Source of the DNA: Bacillota bacterium
GTDB lineage: Bacteria; Bacillota; Clostridia; Caldicoprobacterales; Xylanivirgaceae
NCBI GenBank assembly: GCA_023621995.1
Contig: JAMOAB010000005.1
Location: 97,190 to 161,189, forward strand
Direction: 5' to 3'
DNA: 64,000 nucleotides
Shown piece after piece: positions 52,836 to 61,611 of the stretch. The first letter of the stretch is position 1. Every line of letters begins with the position of its first letter. The notes under the pieces were generated by a model. The model was not told where the DNA came from. It saw nothing but the letters and a program-made list of their open reading frames with translations, and did not search any database. Both the position numbers and the translations under genes were made by a program.

Positions 52836-54527
52836 TTATTTTCCACAATATTCATCAGCCAATATCAAAAACACACTAGCTCCCCAAGTATGTGCCCTGT
52901 CACATAGCCCTTCACCTGTCAATGCATCGTAGTTTTCCGACATGCCACTTATTTGGGCCATATTACAATACCTTGTAGCCATCTCTTTTGCAAATTCCCT
53001 TTCATCTAGCTCATATAGGGAATCAATTAAGATGAGTGAAGTGGGAGGCCATATGGGTCCCCTCCAATATCCATTGGGCGTATAATATGGGCTCTCTATA
53101 CTCTCTGTAGCAAAGCCATGGGGGGTCAGAAATCTTCCCCTTTGTTTCAGTCCTGCCACTAAGCAATTTACGATCTCCCGTGGAAGGCGATTGCCTAGAA
53201 CGATGGGAATAAATAACTGGAGGCTCTCAGTATCGACACATTCATGTGTGCCAGATATACGTGCCACAAACCTATTGCCTTCCCAGAAATGATCTAGCAT
53301 CTTATGAAGAGTTGCCATGGCCTTCTCTTCCCAAGCTTGTGCCTCGTCTGGCAACCCTAGTTGCCTTGCCATATGGGCAAGTACTTCCATCTGTATTATG
53401 AGAAATGCACTGAGATCAGGGGTCTCAACCGCTCCGCCCTTGCTGAACACAGTGCTATTATCCCACCCTGAATCATTTCCATGGTTATAATGGGGTATGC
53501 CATCATTATCACTATCGCTATATTCAAACCACCATTTAGTCCATTTTGCTATACCTGGATATATCTCGTCCATATGAGCCTTATCGGTAAAATATCCCCT
53601 CTTTGCAAACCAGTTTAAGACCCAACCTTGTATAGGAGGTTTACAAAAACTCCATAGAATGTTTGTATCATTTATAAGGTCGGGATACATGCCAGTTTCA
53701 TCTTGGTGATCGTCGAATATCATGAGTTGATCCCACGCCAGCTCCGGCCTTCCCTTGACCAATGCCATTGCATTAAAACAATTATCCCAGCTCCAAATGC
53801 TTGCCATCCAATTTTTAGACATATACACTGCAGGACGTCTAATATGCCCTGAAGGTTTCACAACGCAAGACCAATTGACATATCCTGCCAGTTCCCCACT
53901 GGCTGTATATTGATCTTTTACGCTGACAGTGTCTTCTATCCAGCTTCTATACTCCTCCTCTACTATTTGCCTATATTCATCAAATGTCTTAATGTGTTTC
54001 CTCTTCCTATAGGAGACTAAAAACTCTTCTATTACAAATTCTACATTTCCACTTTCCCCCAATGGTGTGAAATCTACTGTAATATACTCAGATGCATCTA
54101 CGCTCCAAGGCGCATCTATTTCAAGATTGCCGACCATAGGTGTCAACATAAGCTTTATCCCCTGAGATACACAGTTTACCATCCATCTTTCCCCACCATA
54201 GGGAATTGTATTGTCATAGTTGCCAGGTTCCATAATAAGGCGTATTCCAACACCTTGACCCTTAACATATATTAAATCTGCTTCTCCAATACAAATTTCA
54301 ATAAATCCATTTAACGATTTAAGTTTAAGGATTGTTGGAGTGGCCTCTATCTCATAGGGTATTACATCCCCATCATAAGTAAGCTCTATACGAAATATCT
54401 TACCTGTACTTGCATCTCCCCTCACCGTTCGTATATATACATCTCCCCCATCTCCATGTCTAGGAAAACCTATGGAAAAGTATGAGCCATAACGAGAGAA
54501 GGGTACATGATTTAAATTGAATTCCAT
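52836..54527 (-). CDS. GH63/MGH-like alpha/alpha glycoside hydrolase
   Basis: A 563-residue protein. A beta-sandwich N-terminus (to about 180) precedes an (alpha/alpha)6 toroid with SIWSWDNCFNAMAL, QDETGMYPDLIND, DSGWDNSTVF, ESPYYTPNGYWRGPIWPPTS and ENYDALTGEG. These are the conserved blocks of the GH63 and mannosylglycerate-hydrolase-like group; the Asp in GWDNS and the Glu in TGEG are likely catalytic. Intracellular. The sugar released is probably glucose or mannose in alpha linkage, not resolved. Between the solute-binding protein and GH42 genes. Confidence 0.85.
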   Translation of the reverse strand: MEFNLNHVPFSRYGSYFSIGFPRHGDGGDVYIRTVRGDASTGKIFRIELTYDGDVIPYEIEATPTILKLKSLNGFIEICIGEADLIYVKGQGVGIRLIMEPGNYDNTIPYGGERWMVNCVSQGIKLMLTPMVGNLEIDAPWSVDASEYITVDFTPLGESGNVEFVIEEFLVSYRKRKHIKTFDEYRQIVEEEYRSWIEDTVSVKDQYTASGELAGYVNWSCVVKPSGHIRRPAVYMSKNWMASIWSWDNCFNAMALVKGRPELAWDQLMIFDDHQDETGMYPDLINDTNILWSFCKPPIQGWVLNWFAKRGYFTDKAHMDEIYPGIAKWTKWWFEYSDSDNDGIPHYNHGNDSGWDNSTVFSKGGAVETPDLSAFLIIQMEVLAHMARQLGLPDEAQAWEEKAMATLHKMLDHFWEGNRFVARISGTHECVDTESLQLFIPIVLGNRLPREIVNCLVAGLKQRGRFLTPHGFATESIESPYYTPNGYWRGPIWPPTSLILIDSLYELDEREFAKEMATRYCNMAQISGMSENYDALTGEGLCDRAHTWGASVFLILADEYCGK

Positions 54528-54557
54528 AATTCTCTTTCTCCTTCAGTCCTTATTTAT

Positions 54558-54599
54558 GCCTATCCAGTAGCCAAGTTTCTATAAAGCTACTGGACAGGC
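54558..54599 (-). promoter_or_regulatory. Intercistronic stem-loop after the solute-binding protein gene
   Basis: GCCTGTCCAGTAGC pairs with GCTACTGGATAGGC on the minus strand with one mismatch. No T-run follows. Likely an mRNA 3'-end stabiliser or partial terminator that keeps binding-protein expression above that of the downstream genes. Confidence 0.6.
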
Positions 54600-54617
54600 T
54601 ATATAATAGTTGTTTAT

Positions 54618-56219
54618 TTATTCATAACGATCTTTTATTTCGTTATATTTATTGGTCATCCAGTCTTCCAACTCACAAAGTCCCATGGCTTCTAACTTTT
54701 TCACCATATCATCGTATGCTGCTTTAAATTCCTCTTCCGTCTCTGCACTTATTAACTTGACTGTTTGGGTCTTTTCAAAATCTACAATTTTAGAATATAT
54801 TGTTGTCTCATCAATATCTTCCTTTGGCACTACAAAGTTGTAGACAGGCCTAAATTCTTTCACACTATCTTTGACAGTTCTGAGCCAATCAGATGTCTCA
54901 TCACCGGTATAGTTCCATACACCCTCGGTCTTTTCCGATACAGCAAATGCCCATGCCATATTACCTACAGTCCTAACCATATTGTCATAGTCCTTATAAA
55001 GCTCCTTCATCTCTGAAGTCATCTCAGGATATCCCTCAGGAGTTAGGGTGTAATGTTCACCTTCTATACCCCAGCAAGAGAGTTTTTGTCCCTCATCACT
55101 TCTCAAGAATTGCACAAACTTAATTGCCTTATCAGGGTGTTTACAATTCTTTGTAATATAGATACCTGCCCAACCTATATTGTCGTTGACAGTGCCGCCT
55201 TCCTCACCACCTAGCATATTGTTCACTATCTTCATCTCATAGGGAAATCCTGCCTCATTAAATGCCCTGTTAGCCTTACCCGATTCATCTACAGCGCGGG
55301 CTGCAGCAAATACATTACCACTGGTGATGGCCTGTTGATAGTCCTCATATTTGTAGATAAGTGACTCCGGCTTTATACAACCTTCACGATATAGACGATT
55401 TAAATACTTGTAGGTTTCTATATATTTAGGGTCTCTAACCATAAAGTTTATCTTTCCATCTTCTTCATATACTTCACAGCTACCTGATTTTAAGCCAAAC
55501 ATATTCTTGAAATATGATTCTCCATATCCATCAGGTCCAAGTGCCAGTGCATTCATATCTGGATATTTTTCAGTTACCTTTATAAGAATGTCTTCAAGGT
55601 CTTCCAAAGTATTTAAATCTGGATTTCCAAGCTCTTTCATTATATCTTCTCGAATATGGAGGGTGCTAGCTCCAGGAGTTGCAACAAACTGCGGATTCTC
55701 CTCAGCATACTCCTCTGGTGTTGAATAATTATTCTTTATGCAATAAAAATTACCATCTGGCATCGTATTATTTGCGACTACTATGGGATCTACCTCAAAA
55801 TCTGGAGCATATTTTTCTATTAGCTCGTTATACGGATAACAGTGATTTATAAGCTCCGGCTCCAATTTTTTAGTACCATTGTATACCATATCTGGCAAGT
55901 CGCCAGATCCAATCAGTACAGCCAGTTGCTGTTGTTGATCTGCAGCCTTTGTCACATCTAAAGTGACTCCAGTTTTCTTTGTGATCTCATCATCTACAGG
56001 TCGTCCACCAAATGAATCGACCCAATACCAATCCATATTGATAAATAGGGATAGTTCAACAGGTTTTGTGTCATCGCCTTTTCCACTACCCTCACCTGAC
56101 TGGGTAGATTCACCACTTTGACCATCAGTTTGTGTTCCATTACCCTTACCACACGACGTGAAGATCATAGAAAATATAAGTATAAGTGATAAAGCAACTA
56201 ATAATACCCTTTTTTTCAT
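54618..56219 (-). CDS. Sugar ABC transporter solute-binding lipoprotein (LplA-like)
   Basis: A 533-residue protein. A hydrophobic signal (KKRVLLVALSLILIFSMIF) leads to the lipobox TSCG and a Gly/Ser/Glu-rich linker to about residue 55. The rest is a two-domain oligosaccharide-binding fold of the long LplA/YtcQ class. It delivers an oligosaccharide to the two permeases encoded upstream. Its longer length compared with maltose-type binding proteins is normal for this class. The 90-base gap after it contains a strong hairpin. Confidence 0.92.
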   Translation of the reverse strand: MKKRVLLVALSLILIFSMIFTSCGKGNGTQTDGQSGESTQSGEGSGKGDDTKPVELSLFINMDWYWVDSFGGRPVDDEITKKTGVTLDVTKAADQQQQLAVLIGSGDLPDMVYNGTKKLEPELINHCYPYNELIEKYAPDFEVDPIVVANNTMPDGNFYCIKNNYSTPEEYAEENPQFVATPGASTLHIREDIMKELGNPDLNTLEDLEDILIKVTEKYPDMNALALGPDGYGESYFKNMFGLKSGSCEVYEEDGKINFMVRDPKYIETYKYLNRLYREGCIKPESLIYKYEDYQQAITSGNVFAAARAVDESGKANRAFNEAGFPYEMKIVNNMLGGEEGGTVNDNIGWAGIYITKNCKHPDKAIKFVQFLRSDEGQKLSCWGIEGEHYTLTPEGYPEMTSEMKELYKDYDNMVRTVGNMAWAFAVSEKTEGVWNYTGDETSDWLRTVKDSVKEFRPVYNFVVPKEDIDETTIYSKIVDFEKTQTVKLISAETEEEFKAAYDDMVKKLEAMGLCELEDWMTNKYNEIKDRYE

Positions 56220-56319
56220 ATATATTCCTCCCCATGTTATAGAATATCGTCAAAGTATGACGAATGTATAATATAACCTGTCAACCACATCTATGATTGA
56301 TTTCAGGTATATTGCATGT

Positions 56320-57201
56320 TTATCCTTTTACAGATCCTAGCATAATTCCCTTTACAAAATACTTTTGAAGAAAGGGATATGTCACAAGTATTGGAATTGT
56401 AGATATGATGATTACAGCAGCTTGAAGGGATTTTGTAGTTATATTGGTAGCACTTCTATATGTCTGCTGCATATCACCAACATTTGCAGCCTGGCTCTTA
56501 TTTATTATCTCCATCATTAAATATGACATAGTTCGAAGTTTGGGATTAGATACATAATATGCCGAATCCATCCATGCATTCCAGTGTCCTACTGCGGCAA
56601 ATAGTGTAGCTGTCGCCAATACAGGTTTTGATATGGGTAGTATAATCTTCATAAATATCTGTAGATCATTTGCCCCATCAATATAGGCTGATTCACTCAA
56701 TGACGAAGGTATCTCAGCAAAGAATGAAATCATAATCAGAACCATAAATTGGCTTAAAAGAGACGGTATTATATACACCCATACCGTATTTAACAGGCCA
56801 AGTGATTTTAGTAGGACATAGTATGGTATTAACCCTCCTGAAAAATACATGGAAAATATCAATATACGATAATAGCCATTCCTAAAGAGAAGCTTTTTAT
56901 AGGAGAGACCATATGCCACCATACTGGTAAAGAATACAGACATTGCTGTTCCAAGCACAGTTCTAAATACCGATATACCAAATGCATTCATCCATTTATC
57001 ATCGGAGATAATCTTTCGATAGTTATCAAGTGTAAATACCCTAGGCCAAAAGTATATACCTCCCCTAGCCGCATCCAAGCCAGAATTAAACGATATTACC
57101 AATATATAATAGAATGGATATATGGTTATAAATGCTATTAATATTAGTAGAATATAGTTTACAACGTCAAAGGCAATGTCCTTTTTTGCTCTCTTAACCA
57201 T
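56320..57201 (-). CDS. Carbohydrate ABC transporter permease (LplC/YtcP-like)
   Basis: A 293-residue permease with six membrane segments. The EAA loop is SESAYIDGANDLQIFMKIILPISKP. Its YPFYYILVISFNSG start is typical of the second permease of LplABC systems. It pairs with the protein encoded 48 bases upstream. AAAGGAG precedes the ATG. Confidence 0.93.
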   Translation of the reverse strand: MVKRAKKDIAFDVVNYILLILIAFITIYPFYYILVISFNSGLDAARGGIYFWPRVFTLDNYRKIISDDKWMNAFGISVFRTVLGTAMSVFFTSMVAYGLSYKKLLFRNGYYRILIFSMYFSGGLIPYYVLLKSLGLLNTVWVYIIPSLLSQFMVLIMISFFAEIPSSLSESAYIDGANDLQIFMKIILPISKPVLATATLFAAVGHWNAWMDSAYYVSNPKLRTMSYLMMEIINKSQAANVGDMQQTYRSATNITTKSLQAAVIIISTIPILVTYPFLQKYFVKGIMLGSVKG

Positions 57202-57249
57202 GCAAAATTGCTCCTTTCCTTATATTTGTACAATATTCAAAGCGAAAAC

Positions 57250-58212
57250 TTAATAGATTCCTGTACCTGATATCTTCTTAACTAAGGCGTTGCTACCGAA
57301 TATCATTGTAACTGATACAATCGACTGTAGCAGGCCAACAGCAGCTGCATAAGAATACCTAAGCTGTACAAGACCAGCCTTGAGGACATGGGTCTGCAAA
57401 ATCTCCGAGGCACTTCTATTTAAGTTATTGCCAAGTAGTAATGATTGTTCGAAGTTTGAACCCGACATACCACCACCTAATAAATTTCCAAGTGACAATA
57501 TCAACACTACGTTTATAGTGCTCCTTATACCTGGAAGGGTAATATAGCGTATCTTTTGAAATCTAGATGCACCATCTATCTCTGCTGCTTCAAAAATACT
57601 TTGATCGATTCCAACTATTGCTGCTATGAATATGATTGACCACCATCCAAATTCCTTCCAAGCATCAGATATGATAACTAAGGGCCAAAACTTTTTAGGG
57701 TCAGTTAAAAAGGGAATAGGTTTATCAATGAGATTAAACGTCTTAAACACACTGTTGAGTACTCCATCACCAGATAGAAATGCAAACATTATACCATATA
57801 CAACAACCCATGATATAAAATGGGGTAGATAACTAGCCGTTTGAATAAACTTCTTGAATTTTACATTTCTAACCTCGTTAATCATTATTGCAAAGAGTAT
57901 GGGTATGGGAAATGTAAATATAATCTTGAGTACGCTTATGATAAAAGTATTCCTGATTATCATGCCACTTTCAATCTCTGTAAAAAATTCAGTAAAATGT
58001 TTTAAACCCACCCATGGACTTGTAAAAAAACCTAGCACCCCATCTGAAATTTTGTAATTCTTAAAAGCAATTATTATCCCTACCATAGGTATGTAACTGA
58101 ATATTAAGAGGAATAACATACCTATCAACACAAAACTTTGGAGGTAAGCCTGTTTTTTAAAATCACTCCATAGCGATCTTGATTTTGAATTACTAGCTAC
58201 TTTGCTATTCAT
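57250..58212 (-). CDS. Carbohydrate ABC transporter permease (LplB-like)
   Basis: A 320-residue permease with six membrane segments. The EAA loop is FEAAEIDGASRFQKIRYITLPG. The N-terminus (FVLIGMLFLLIFSYIPMVGII) and the AAVGLLQSIVSV end match LplB. First gene of the whole oligosaccharide operon. No ATPase gene is in this unit, so the importer must use a shared MsmK/MsmX-type ATPase encoded elsewhere. Confidence 0.93.
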   Translation of the reverse strand: MNSKVASNSKSRSLWSDFKKQAYLQSFVLIGMLFLLIFSYIPMVGIIIAFKNYKISDGVLGFFTSPWVGLKHFTEFFTEIESGMIIRNTFIISVLKIIFTFPIPILFAIMINEVRNVKFKKFIQTASYLPHFISWVVVYGIMFAFLSGDGVLNSVFKTFNLIDKPIPFLTDPKKFWPLVIISDAWKEFGWWSIIFIAAIVGIDQSIFEAAEIDGASRFQKIRYITLPGIRSTINVVLILSLGNLLGGGMSGSNFEQSLLLGNNLNRSASEILQTHVLKAGLVQLRYSYAAAVGLLQSIVSVTMIFGSNALVKKISGTGIY

Positions 58213-58288
58213 AAGTCAACTATCCTTTCTCCATAAAATGACATACATATAAGATAATTTCTTCATAACTAAGATAAGTTTCACTATC

Positions 58289-58317
58289 ATTATAGAAAAA
58301 AATATATCTACTTTGAA
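58289..58317 (-). promoter_or_regulatory. Promoter of the oligosaccharide ABC operon
   Basis: TTCAAA, 17 bases, TATAAT on the minus strand, with an approximately 70-base leader to the LplB-like start. Confidence 0.65.
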
Positions 58318-58442
58318 CTGATAAATTATATATTCATAGTGTAAAAATTATGGATTAAAAATATATACAATAAATCTATTTAGTTTTTAATAATATTTAC
58401 ATACACACAAATATCGTTTATTATGATATAATAGCCATGGAT

Positions 58443-58499
58443 AAAAACTCCTTCCTTTATATGTGTATTATCGTACATATATAGAGAAGTGGGGTTTTT
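58443..58499. repeat. Long imperfect stem-loop
   Basis: AAAAAC-type outer arm pairs with GTTTTT, then CTTC with GAAG, then TATATGT with ACATATA. It has an A-run at one foot and a T-run at the other, like a two-way terminator, but no gene ends next to it. Confidence 0.55.
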
Positions 58500-58830
58500 A
58501 ACTATTTAGGGACTCTTTAGATCCTTTTTTACTTGCAGTCCAAAGCAGGGATAAACGGTTTTATCCACACCTTAAGATCCCTCATCATAGCTATATTTGC
58601 ACACATGGCAATTAGCTCATGATCATAAAACTATATTTATAAAGTCTATTATAGGAGGTGGAGTCTATATAGTTATATAGTATAGAAAATAAAATTTAAA
58701 ATACATACCTTCAAATATTGAAGTTCGGAAATTTTAAAACAAAAATGTAGCAAAAAGATCTAATATCGGAAGTAATATACACCTATCAATAAATCTTTAA
58801 ACTATAATAAGAATATGGGAGGACATAATT

Positions 58831-60219
58831 ATGGCAAAATTTCGGGAATTACTTACTCCGAAGGATATGACTGAGGGTACACCTTGGAAACGAATTGTTG
58901 AATTTGCAATTCCAATGCTCATTGGCAATATTGCTCAACAATTTTATAATACTGCTGACTCAATAATTGTTGGTAAATATATTGGAGATAATGCACTTGC
59001 TGCAGTTGGTAGTGCCTCGCCAGTATTAAACCTTTTACTCGTATTTTTTGTGGGAGTTGCCACAGGGGCAGGTATTATGGTTGCCCAATATTTTGGTGCA
59101 AAGGATCGTGAAGGCCTTTCACGTTCTATTGGCGTCTCCATTACGCTTACTGCTATAGTATCACTATTTATCATGGTAATAGGACCCCTTGTTACCAGAC
59201 CCTTGCTTGCGTTCCTCAATACACCAGATTCAATCATAGATTGGTGTGAAGAGTATCTTTCTATCTTTTTTATTGGTGTAATGGGTTTTTCCTATTTTAA
59301 CATCTTGTCAGGTATCTTACGTGGACTTGGAGATTCAGTTTCGGCACTTGTATTTCTCCTCATCTCCACCGCCCTCAATGTGGGACTAGATATATGGTTT
59401 ATTGCAGAGCTCAATATGGGGGTTGCAGGAGTTGCACTGGCAACGGTAATCGCCCAGGGAATATCAGCAATCCTCTGCTTTATAAAGCTAATGCAGATGA
59501 AGGACATATTTGACTTAAATCTTAAAATGTTAACACCCGTTAAGGAATACTCTGCTAAGCTTATAAAACTAGGATTGCCGTCTGGACTGACACAGGCAAT
59601 ATTCTCTTTTGCAATGATTGCTGTACAGTCCCTTACAAATACCTTTGGAGAGATGGTCATTGCATGTAATGTTATTGTCATGCGTGTTGATGGTTTTGCC
59701 ATGATGCCCAACTTTACGTTTGGCAACGCAATGACAACCTTTGTAGGACAAAACATTGGTGCTAAAAAAATGGATAGGGTTGAAAAGGGTATGAAAGATG
59801 GTACAAAAATCGCAGTGGGAGTCTCAACTGCCATCACCATAACTATTTTGGTCTTTGGAAAATATCTCATGGGGCTCTTCACTGATACCGCTGAGCTAAT
59901 TGAACTGAGTATGCGTATGATGCGGATACTTTCAGTTGGCTATATTGCAATGGCAGTAACACAGAGTCTATCTGGTGTAATGCGTGGTGCAGGCGATACT
60001 GTCACACCTATGTGGATTTCGCTTATCACTACAATCGCCTTACGTGTACCTGTTGCCTACGGGATTGCCTATTTTACACGGAGTGAAGCTTATCCTGCAG
60101 GAAGACCAGAAGCACTTTTTATATCCCTACTTCTTGCGTGGATATGCGGCGCAATTATCACTACGTTTTTCTTTAAAAAGGGCAAATGGAAAAGTAAAGG
60201 GTTTCTAGATGAGAATTAA
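58831..60219 (+). CDS. MATE-family efflux transporter
   Basis: A 462-residue MATE carrier with twelve helices. Features are PMLIGNIAQQFYNTADSIIVGKYIG, GVATGAGIMVAQYFGAKD, and NFTFGNAMTTFVGQNIGAKK in the second half. It is of the YdhE/NorM-like type common in Clostridia and differs from the 49329 paralogue. GGGAGGA precedes the ATG. It stands alone on the plus strand; a hairpin follows the stop. Confidence 0.93.
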   Translation: MAKFRELLTPKDMTEGTPWKRIVEFAIPMLIGNIAQQFYNTADSIIVGKYIGDNALAAVGSASPVLNLLLVFFVGVATGAGIMVAQYFGAKDREGLSRSIGVSITLTAIVSLFIMVIGPLVTRPLLAFLNTPDSIIDWCEEYLSIFFIGVMGFSYFNILSGILRGLGDSVSALVFLLISTALNVGLDIWFIAELNMGVAGVALATVIAQGISAILCFIKLMQMKDIFDLNLKMLTPVKEYSAKLIKLGLPSGLTQAIFSFAMIAVQSLTNTFGEMVIACNVIVMRVDGFAMMPNFTFGNAMTTFVGQNIGAKKMDRVEKGMKDGTKIAVGVSTAITITILVFGKYLMGLFTDTAELIELSMRMMRILSVGYIAMAVTQSLSGVMRGAGDTVTPMWISLITTIALRVPVAYGIAYFTRSEAYPAGRPEALFISLLLAWICGAIITTFFFKKGKWKSKGFLDEN

Positions 60220-60242
60220 TTGGGATTATATTGATAAATTTA

Positions 60243-60288
60243 AAGACAGCCCTATATGTTAGTAATTATTGACATATAAGGCTGTCTT
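60243..60288 (+). terminator. Stem-loop after the MATE gene
   Basis: AAGACAGCC-TATATGT pairs with ACATATA-GGCTGTCTT, 16 pairs with one mismatch and a 12-base loop, 24 bases past the stop. The sequence after it is not T-rich. Confidence 0.65.
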
Positions 60289-60299
60289 AGGGCCTAAAT

Positions 60300-60341
60300 G
60301 AAAAAATCAGATATAAAGTTTATATAAACTTTATATCTGAT
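60300..60341 (-). terminator. Terminator with a 36-bp perfect palindrome, inside the end of the DUF151 gene
   Basis: Palindrome 60306-60341 (ATCAGATATAAAGTTTAT and its complement), followed by TTTTTTC on the minus strand. The stop codon of the minus-strand gene is inside the stem. Confidence 0.85.
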
Positions 60342-60730
60342 AGGTCATAGGTAAACTCTACAAGTGGAAAACTCATGAAAATCGGTATATCACACCTTAA
60401 GGCTAGAGCAATAGCATCACTTGGTCTAGAGTCTAGCACGATATTGCGTTCACCTTGACTTATGTGTATTTCAGCAAAATATGTGTTCTTTTTTAGCCCT
60501 GTTATTACAACCTTTTCAGGTTTCCCACCAAGTTCTTCTATGGTGGTCTTTAAAAGGTCATGTGTCATTGGCCGAGGTAATTCTACTCCCTGGATGGGAA
60601 TGGCTATACTTTGAGCTTCAAGTTCTCCTACACCAATAGGCAACACCTTTGTATCTTCATGGTCCACCAGTAACACGAAAAAGTTTCCTGTTTGATCTAT
60701 ACTTACACCTTTAACTTTTAATTCAATCAT
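60320..60730 (-). CDS. Bifunctional nuclease-domain protein (DUF151)
   Basis: A 136-residue protein that is essentially one BFN/DUF151 domain. Motifs are LPIGVGELEAQSIAIPIQGVE, RPMTHDLLKTTIEELGG and LDSRPSDAIALALR. Members are reported as DNase/RNase in plants and are widespread in bacteria with an unclear role. Its last codons form one arm of its terminator. Single gene. Confidence 0.92.
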   Translation of the reverse strand: MIELKVKGVSIDQTGNFFVLLVDHEDTKVLPIGVGELEAQSIAIPIQGVELPRPMTHDLLKTTIEELGGKPEKVVITGLKKNTYFAEIHISQGERNIVLDSRPSDAIALALRCDIPIFMSFPLVEFTYDLSDIKFI

Positions 60731-60916
60731 TTTTTACACCTCAATTTGATAAGTATGTATACCCTCAATTTAACGTGTGCGAAAAACAATTGTATACTCA
60801 GTTTATTTTGTATATCTATATCTCTATAGTGCATTGTATCATATTATACCATACTAGTGAACTCGATATAAGTAAAGCCAAAGGGAATACGTTGCCACAT
60901 TATTAAGCTAGGAGTG

Positions 60917-61519
60917 CTAGTCTTCAACCATGGGTACAAATCGGACATACTGAAGGTCTTCTTCAATAAAGCTATCGCCTTTCTTTACGATAAGTTTTAG
61001 TGTTTGAATTTTGTCTGCCTTACCTACTGGTATCAGCATCCGTCCATTATCATCTAGTTGTTCTAGTAGTTCCATTGGGATTTTAGGAGGTGCAGCTGTA
61101 ACCATGATCCTATCATATGGTGCATATTTAACCCAGCCCTCATATCCACTCCCTAACCTATATACTACATTTTTAATGCCTAACAATTTAAGTTTCTCTC
61201 TAGCTTCCTTGTAAAGCTCCTCTATAATCTCAACAGTATATACTCTATCAGCCAAATTAGCAAGTATAGCTGTCTGATAGCCAGAACCTGTTCCTATCTC
61301 CAACACCCTTTCCCTTCCCGATAATTGAAGTAGCTGTGTCATATATGCTACTAAGGACGGCTGGGAGATAGTCTGATCACATCCAATGGGCAGAGCCCTA
61401 TCCATATAGGCATAGTCCTTCAAGTCATCTGATACAAATAGCTCTCTAGGAATAGATTTCATAACGTCTACTACTTTCCTATCCTCTATCCCATAGAAAA
61501 CTCTCCTGTGAAATTTCAT
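60917..61519 (-). CDS. pcm: Protein-L-isoaspartate O-methyltransferase
   Basis: About 200 residues. KSIPRELFVSDD, ISQPSLVAYMTQLL and the SAM site VLEIGTGSGYQTAILA are the PIMT pattern; RIMVTAAPPKIP follows. It methylates isoaspartyl residues to start repair of aged proteins. The track starts at 61564, but that ATG is inside a 15-bp perfect hairpin and has no ribosome site. MKFHRRVFYG at 61519 follows GGTGGGAG and is preferred. It follows the MFS gene. Confidence 0.9.
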   Translation of the reverse strand: MKFHRRVFYGIEDRKVVDVMKSIPRELFVSDDLKDYAYMDRALPIGCDQTISQPSLVAYMTQLLQLSGRERVLEIGTGSGYQTAILANLADRVYTVEIIEELYKEAREKLKLLGIKNVVYRLGSGYEGWVKYAPYDRIMVTAAPPKIPMELLEQLDDNGRMLIPVGKADKIQTLKLIVKKGDSFIEEDLQYVRFVPMVED

Positions 61520-61552
61520 CTCTCCCACCTTTCTTAAGCTTTTAATAAGTTC

Positions 61553-61586
61553 AGATATAGGCATATCTTTTGATATGCCTATATCT
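61553..61586 (-). terminator. 15-bp perfect hairpin between the MFS and pcm genes
   Basis: AGATATAGGCATATC with its complement around a four-base loop. It lies 26 bases past the MFS stop and includes the upstream ATG of the pcm ORF. No clean T-run follows, so termination may be partial. Confidence 0.6.
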
Positions 61587-61611
61587 CAAAACATCACATA
61601 TTTACGTTCTA

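Larger units (their letters stand above)
58213..58830. other. Long intergenic region upstream of two divergent units
   Basis: 618 bases. It contains a promoter for the ABC operon (58289-58317) and a long stem-loop at 58443-58499 (AAAAACtCC... to ...GGGGTTTTT with an inner TATATGT/ACATATA stem). On the minus strand at about 58540-58640 there is a 33-codon open stretch ending VWIKPFIPALDCK, which could be a remnant. The remainder is AT-rich leader of the plus-strand MATE gene. No RNA family is recognised. Confidence 0.6.

Noticed and set aside
61520-61564. Upstream start of pcm
   Set aside because: The ATG is inside a perfect hairpin and has no ribosome site; the internal ATG has GGTGGGAG.
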